Notes under the pieces: generated by a model
Database searches by the model: none
The model's input: only the letters and a program-made list of their open reading frames with translations
Told to the model about the DNA's origin: nothing
Shown: piece by piece, positions 59,572-64,000 of the stretch
Layout: every line of letters starts with the position of its first letter
Numbering within the stretch: position 1 is the stretch's first letter
Made by a program: the position numbers and the translations under genes
Assembly: GCA_023249105.1 (NCBI GenBank)
Contig: JAHFDG010000017.1
Span: forward strand, 1-64,000
DNA length: 64,000 nucleotides
Direction of reading: 5' to 3'
Source of the DNA: Candidatus Methanoperedens sp.
GTDB taxonomy: Archaea; Halobacteriota; Methanosarcinia; Methanosarcinales; Methanoperedenaceae

Positions 59572-60776
59572 ATAAATTCAATTTAATTTTGATAATTGTA
59601 TCGACATTACTGATTGCGCAGGTTGCCTCTGCCGGCTATCTTGTAACCGAAACCGCGCCGGTTTATCCAGGAGATACGACCTATGTCTATTTCGTGGTAA
59701 ATAATACGGGATTTGGTCAATTTCTGAATGACGTATCAGTCAGGCTCGAGCCCAAAGATAATGCATCGGCTAATGCAGTGACTATACTTGATGATGTGTA
59801 TTCGCTGGGAACTATAGAGAACTGGGGCGATCAGAGAACCGCAAGGTTCAAAATCCATGTAAATCCCGATGCAGCTGAAGGCGATTATTTTTTCAATGTA
59901 TTTATTTACTACAGGGGCCAGCAGATAAGTAGCAATACCCCGGCGCCTATAGTAACGAGCGAGCGCAAGGACCAGATATTAACCATCAAAGGGAAGCCCC
60001 TGGTAGTGCTGCTCAATTCAACGCTTGGCATCATAGAGCCGATGAGTGTTAATAAGGAAACGCTAAAGTTTAAAAATACAGGAACAGGCACAGTACAGAA
60101 CGCCGTAGCTGAAATAGACCTTACCGGCACCGGGGGAAGCAGCAAATCATCTTTTTCAATTCTGGGCGCAGGAACGAAATTTTCTCTGGGTAACCTGAAG
60201 GCAGGAGATGAAGCCGAGATAACATTTGACCTGGCTGTAGACATTACCGCAACTCCGGGTGTATACAATCTGCCTTTAAAAATTACAGGACTGAACAATT
60301 ATTCATCAGATAATTTTGTCGGACTGGTTGTCGCAGGAACAACTAATTTTGAGATAAGTTACCAGGAATCCCTGGGCTCTTTTTCGCTCAATGTCCTCAA
60401 TACAGGGATAAGTCCGGCCAGTTCAGTGTCAGTAACCCTGCCGCGACAAAAGAACTTCTCTATAACAGGAAGCAGTTCTTCTGTGCTTGGGAATTTAAAT
60501 TCTGGAGATTACACATCCGCCATATTCCAGATTGCAAAAATACCGGGCGCTGGCAACAGTCTTGAGGTCGATATACAATATACCGATACAAGCGGACAGA
60601 GACACACCATCACAAAGTATCTTCCTGTGGAATTATCCTCAACAGGAGCAAAGACAAGTTCAGGGTCTACAAGTACCAATTATGCCGTATTGATGCTGGT
60701 GGTTGTTGCCCTGCTTGTAATATACTGGCAGCGAAGTAAAATATCCACCTATTTCCGGAAACAGAAAGGGAAGTAA
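59568..60776 (+). CDS. COG1361-type surface adaptor, second MacB system
   Basis: 402 residues: signal peptide 1-22 (LLIAQVASAG), three Ig-like units (APVYPGDTTYVYFVVNNTG about 30; VNKETLKFKNTGTGTVQ about 164; FSLNVLNTGISPASSVSV about 275) and a C-terminal membrane helix (about 368-388) with RSKISTYFRKQKGK inside. This S-layer-like family pairs with FtsX/MacB permeases in archaea. Same role as the 19702 protein, but in a different position of the operon (ATPase-adaptor-permease). Confidence 0.8.
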   Translation: MNKFNLILIIVSTLLIAQVASAGYLVTETAPVYPGDTTYVYFVVNNTGFGQFLNDVSVRLEPKDNASANAVTILDDVYSLGTIENWGDQRTARFKIHVNPDAAEGDYFFNVFIYYRGQQISSNTPAPIVTSERKDQILTIKGKPLVVLLNSTLGIIEPMSVNKETLKFKNTGTGTVQNAVAEIDLTGTGGSSKSSFSILGAGTKFSLGNLKAGDEAEITFDLAVDITATPGVYNLPLKITGLNNYSSDNFVGLVVAGTTNFEISYQESLGSFSLNVLNTGISPASSVSVTLPRQKNFSITGSSSSVLGNLNSGDYTSAIFQIAKIPGAGNSLEVDIQYTDTSGQRHTITKYLPVELSSTGAKTSSGSTSTNYAVLMLVVVALLVIYWQRSKISTYFRKQKGK

Positions 60777-60797
60777 AGACCCCTTGTAGAGACTAAT

Positions 60798-62051
60798 ATG
60801 AAGATTCTTGATATTTTCAGGTTATCCCTGAGCCACGTTAAAAAAAGCAAGCTGCGAAGCTGGCTCACTATAATAGGCATTGTAATAGGGGTAGCTGCGG
60901 TCGTAGCCATAATCTCCATAGGTCAGGGCATGCAGGAAAGCGTGCAGGCGCGTCTTGGCAGTCTCGGAGCCGATTTGATTACGGTCACGCCGGGTTTTTC
61001 ACGGGCAGGCGGTGGAGGTTTTGATGGGGGGAGAACGGGTGGCAGTGCTACTATTAACCTCACGGATAGAGACGCGACCGCGATTAAGCAGTTGCCGGGA
61101 GTGCTCTATGTAAACGGCATGGTTTCAGGCAGTTCGGATATAAGAGTTAGCACAGAGAAGACCTCGGTGTCTATAATCGGTGTCGATACGGCGGTGTGGC
61201 GCTCCATGTTCACAACGCAGCTTGAAGCAGGCAGATACCTTCAGCCGGGTGATTCGAACTCTGTAGTCATAGGCAACGCTTTAGCTCATACTACCTTTTT
61301 ACAGCAGATTACCCTGAATAGGCCGATTACAATAGGAGGCAAAAATTTCAAAGTTGTGGGAATCCTTGTTTCGTCTGGAGGAGGTTTCGGAGGAGGGGGT
61401 GGTGATAATACGGTATATATGTCAGCAGATTACGCCCGCGACGTTATAACTACAAATGTATCCAGAAACCAATTTACTTCAATCATGGTAAAGATATCCG
61501 ACCCGACGCTGGCAGAACAGATAGCTTCAGATATTGTAACTAAACTCATGCCTGAGAGGCACGTCAATCCGAGAACCAGGGATTTTACAGTCACGGCATT
61601 CGCAACTATACAACAGCAGATAACCAGCGTCGTCCAGACAATATCGCTGTTCCTGGCTGCGATAGCTGCTGTTTCGCTTCTTGTGGGCGCGGTAGGAATA
61701 GCGAATACCATGTTCATGTCGGTCATGGAACGCACAAGGCAGATAGGATTGCTCAAGGCACTTGGAGCTACAGATAATGAAGTAATGAAACTTTTCATTA
61801 TGGAAGCCGGATTATTTGGGTTTGTCGGAGGGGTGATCGGGATAATTTCCGGCGTACTGATATCGGTAATAATATCCGAAGTAGGCCTCAGGGCAATTGG
61901 ACCGGGCGGGGCAATGACCGCAGTTGTTTCACCACAACTTCTTGTTTTTGCACTTGCATTCTCTATATTCGTGGGTATAATCTCAGGCGTTGCGCCTGCA
62001 AGGTCAGCAGCAAGGATGAACCCGGTGGATGCATTGCGGTTTGAACAATAG
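60798..62051 (+). CDS. MacB/FtsX-type ABC permease, second system
   Basis: 417 residues. KKSKLRSWLTIIGIVIGVAAVVAI (helix 1, about 14-37), a large outside domain with a Gly-rich loop (SRAGGGGFDGGRTGG and SGGGFGGGGGD), and three C-terminal helices ending APARSAARMNPVDALRFE. The glycine-rich patches in the outside part are not found in the 20873 permease. Works with the ATPase at 58894 and adaptor at 59568. Confidence 0.92.
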   Translation: MKILDIFRLSLSHVKKSKLRSWLTIIGIVIGVAAVVAIISIGQGMQESVQARLGSLGADLITVTPGFSRAGGGGFDGGRTGGSATINLTDRDATAIKQLPGVLYVNGMVSGSSDIRVSTEKTSVSIIGVDTAVWRSMFTTQLEAGRYLQPGDSNSVVIGNALAHTTFLQQITLNRPITIGGKNFKVVGILVSSGGGFGGGGGDNTVYMSADYARDVITTNVSRNQFTSIMVKISDPTLAEQIASDIVTKLMPERHVNPRTRDFTVTAFATIQQQITSVVQTISLFLAAIAAVSLLVGAVGIANTMFMSVMERTRQIGLLKALGATDNEVMKLFIMEAGLFGFVGGVIGIISGVLISVIISEVGLRAIGPGGAMTAVVSPQLLVFALAFSIFVGIISGVAPARSAARMNPVDALRFEQ

Positions 62052-62138
62052 GAAACAGGTTTTCACTGGAAGCCTGTTTCTTTAAATGATGTATTTAAGG
62101 AATATTTTATCTGCTATATTCTCAATAATAGTTACAAT

Positions 62139-63281
62139 ATGGAAAAGCCCGTGAAAAACGAAAAACTCTTTACAAAAAACTTCATTCTCACCAGCCTTTC
62201 CACTGTTGCGATATTTACAAGCTTTTATTTCCTTCTTGTCACACTGCCGATTTATATCCTGAAACTCGGAGGTTCTGAATCCGAGATTGGTCTCATTATC
62301 GGGGTGTTTACAATCTCTGCTGTGCTCTTGCGTCCTTTCATGGGAAGAGAGGTTGACAGGCGCGGCAGGAAGAACATTCTTTTAGCAGGCACTTTGATTT
62401 TCCTTTTGTCCACGCTGCTATATAACTATACAACAAGTGTAACTTCGCTCCTTTTGTTGAGAGTATTACACGGCATCGGCTGGGGCGCCGCAACGACCGC
62501 TGCGAGCACACTTATAGCTGATATCGCACCTCCCAGCCGCAGAGGGGAAGCCATGGGTATTTTCGGAATGGCTTCAAATGTCGCTATGGCAGTAGGCCCG
62601 GCGCTCTCCATATTATTGTTAAACTATTCGGACTTCCCAATGCTTTTCGCAGTGAGCGCTTCGATTGCACTGGTTTCCTTGCTTCTTGTTTTACCAATTT
62701 CTGAAACAATTGTCGTACACCCAAAAACCTCGCTGTTCAGTAAAGAAGCATTATTCCCGTCTGCAATGATGTTTACGGTATCATTGACATACGGTTCAAT
62801 AGTATCCTTTCTTTCCCTGTTTGCCATGAAGCAGGGGATAACCAATCCGGGAATATTTTTCACGGTATTTGCGATAACATTGATTATTGTGAGGGCGCTT
62901 GCAGGCAGGCTTTCTGACATCAAAGGAAGAAAATTTGTTATAGTACCCGGCATGATTGTGATAACGCTCGGGCTCTGGGTATTATCAACCGCAAGCTCAC
63001 TTTCGGTTTTTCTTATCTCGGCATTTCTTTATGGGCTGGGCTTCGGTTTCGTGCATCCCTCGCTTATGGCTTTACTTGTGGACAGGGTGACCGAAAAGAC
63101 ACGCGGCGCTGCTATGGGAACATTTACAGCGGCATTTGACCTGGGGATAGGAACAGGCTCGATAGTCCTGGGCATAGTGCTGCAATTTTACGGTTTCAGT
63201 GTCATGTATATTTTAAGCGGATTGATAGTGCTTGTAGGAGCAGGAGTGTTTATAGCGACTAATGATAAAAAAGGGATGTAA
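62139..63281 (+). CDS. MFS transporter
   Basis: 380 residues, 12 membrane helices. The MFS loop RPFMGREVDRRGRKNILLAG (about 66-85) and the second-half loop AGRLSDIKGRKFVIV confirm the family; typical of YfcJ/arabinose-efflux type exporters. Stop and the next start overlap (TAATG), so it is co-transcribed with the DUF457-type gene. Substrate unknown. Confidence 0.9.
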   Translation: MEKPVKNEKLFTKNFILTSLSTVAIFTSFYFLLVTLPIYILKLGGSESEIGLIIGVFTISAVLLRPFMGREVDRRGRKNILLAGTLIFLLSTLLYNYTTSVTSLLLLRVLHGIGWGAATTAASTLIADIAPPSRRGEAMGIFGMASNVAMAVGPALSILLLNYSDFPMLFAVSASIALVSLLLVLPISETIVVHPKTSLFSKEALFPSAMMFTVSLTYGSIVSFLSLFAMKQGITNPGIFFTVFAITLIIVRALAGRLSDIKGRKFVIVPGMIVITLGLWVLSTASSLSVFLISAFLYGLGFGFVHPSLMALLVDRVTEKTRGAAMGTFTAAFDLGIGTGSIVLGIVLQFYGFSVMYILSGLIVLVGAGVFIATNDKKGM

Positions 63282-64000
63282 TGGATTTATTATCTCACGC
63301 CCTGTTGCCTTATTTGCTCGGGAAATTCTTCAAACGCAGGAAGGAAGAAATCGCCGCGCTTACCATAGGAGGAATAGCGCCGGATTTTGATATATCTCTT
63401 CTCTGGATTAATTTTATTTACCCCAATTTCTTCCTTTTAACCCACCGCGGCATAACTCATTCCATTTTTTTCGGGTTTTTCACAGGTGTTCTTATACTTT
63501 ATCTTGCAACGCAAAGCCGCGTTAAAAACATAGTTAAGCGTTATATCGATTTCGAACCTGTGTTCTCGCGCCGTACTGTACTATTTGCCTTTGCCGGTGT
63601 GATAATACACTTAATTCTTGACTATTCGACAACGCGCGGAATCCCGCTTCTGTATCCGTTTGAGGTATCAAGATTTTCTGCCGAGGTATTTTTCTACACA
63701 GATACATATCTCATGATACTGGCGCTGGTTATGGTAATATGGTTATACAGGAAGCCTTTGCAAAAAAATACTGTAACGAAATTTTTAGTGATTTATCTTA
63801 TCGTTTTTGCAGGCCTTGGAACTGCCAGGCTTACCGAAAAGCTCAGCGCAGAGCAGTTTTTCCATGACACGGGAATACAAGCCTATCCCACTATGAGTAT
63901 TTTTGACTGGTATGCGCTCGCGAAAGATAACAATGAAATAAAAATATACGAATACAACGGATTCAACGGGACTTCTGTTTATAATGAAACGGTTCCCGCC
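63281..64000 (+). CDS. DUF457-type metal-dependent hydrolase, multi-pass (cut by right edge)
   Basis: 240 codons open to the window end. N-terminal MDLLSHALLPYLLG, IAPDFDISLLW and THRGITHSIFFGFF (about 58-71), followed by IIHLILDYSTTRG, are the family's conserved His and Asp residues in membrane segments (YdjM/DUF457 type). About four to five membrane helices so far. Role unknown; membrane hydrolases of this family are linked with lipid or envelope metabolism. Coupled to the MFS gene by one overlapping base. Confidence 0.75.
   Translation, partial: MDLLSHALLPYLLGKFFKRRKEEIAALTIGGIAPDFDISLLWINFIYPNFFLLTHRGITHSIFFGFFTGVLILYLATQSRVKNIVKRYIDFEPVFSRRTVLFAFAGVIIHLILDYSTTRGIPLLYPFEVSRFSAEVFFYTDTYLMILALVMVIWLYRKPLQKNTVTKFLVIYLIVFAGLGTARLTEKLSAEQFFHDTGIQAYPTMSIFDWYALAKDNNEIKIYEYNGFNGTSVYNETVPA

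Noticed and set aside
1-64000. CRISPR array or cas genes, prophage, integrase with att sites
   Set aside because: No regularly spaced repeats and no Cas, capsid, terminase or integrase motifs seen.

Overview
This is archaeal DNA, most likely from a methanogen-related euryarchaeon near the Methanosarcinales; a Candidatus Methanoperedens (ANME-2d) type genome fits well, but this is inferred from gene content and not proven. The supporting genes are a proteasome beta subunit next to the archaeal termination nuclease aCPSF1, pelota, an NFACT/RqcH homologue, the wyosine enzyme Taw2, archaeal ProRS, CofE (coenzyme F420), a probable MptN (methanopterin glutamylation), Methanosarcina-type S-layer domains with a C-terminal (A/S)GFEAVL...(A)GRR sorting tail, and many TATA-box promoters with very short leaders.

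Layout. 0-4.3 kb is accessory: the start of a transposase-like gene running off the left edge, a RelE-type toxin/antitoxin pair, a GC-rich noncoding patch that looks inserted, a PUA/PAPS-reductase/ferredoxin protein, and two MNT/HEPN toxin-antitoxin loci, one decayed and one intact. 4.3-10.6 kb holds translation quality control (RqcH-like NFACT protein; pelota in an operon with a DUF434 protein that looks like a NYN/PIN nuclease), a gluzincin lipoprotein and an MptN-like ligase. 10.7-12.6 kb has two tiny conserved-looking genes, a very structured unexplained intergenic RNA candidate and a winged-helix gene preceded by a hairpin-containing leader peptide. 12.6-19.5 kb is housekeeping: acetyl-CoA synthetase, ACT protein-homoserine dehydrogenase-Taw2, ProRS, V4R protein, HTH regulator.

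19.7-36.7 kb is a long accessory island of envelope genes: a MacB-type ABC system with a surface adaptor, a run of micro-ORFs, a GC-rich orphan, several multi-pass and secreted proteins, two tandem zinc-free quinone-oxidoreductase-like genes, a methyltransferase, then S-layer, lipoprotein and beta-propeller surface proteins. Fragments of the surface-protein sorting tail and a repeated module ending in KLNVY suggest this island evolves by duplication, module insertion and decay. I regard that module as the best candidate for something undescribed here.

36.8-51.4 kb is core metabolism: psmB-aCPSF1, an ATPase, ThiL, TatC, a tight five-gene C1/cofactor operon (dihydropteroate-synthase-like, MetV, MetF, ThiC, CofE), PdxT, an FtsZ-family protein and HemD. 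51.6-64 kb mixes a second DUF4143 ATPase with paired palindromes in its promoter, a TctA-family permease, a methyltransferase, VapBC, half an MFS gene, an iron-sulfur flavoprotein, a second MacB-type operon led by a membrane-anchored winged-helix protein, a complete MFS transporter, and a DUF457-type membrane hydrolase cut by the right edge.
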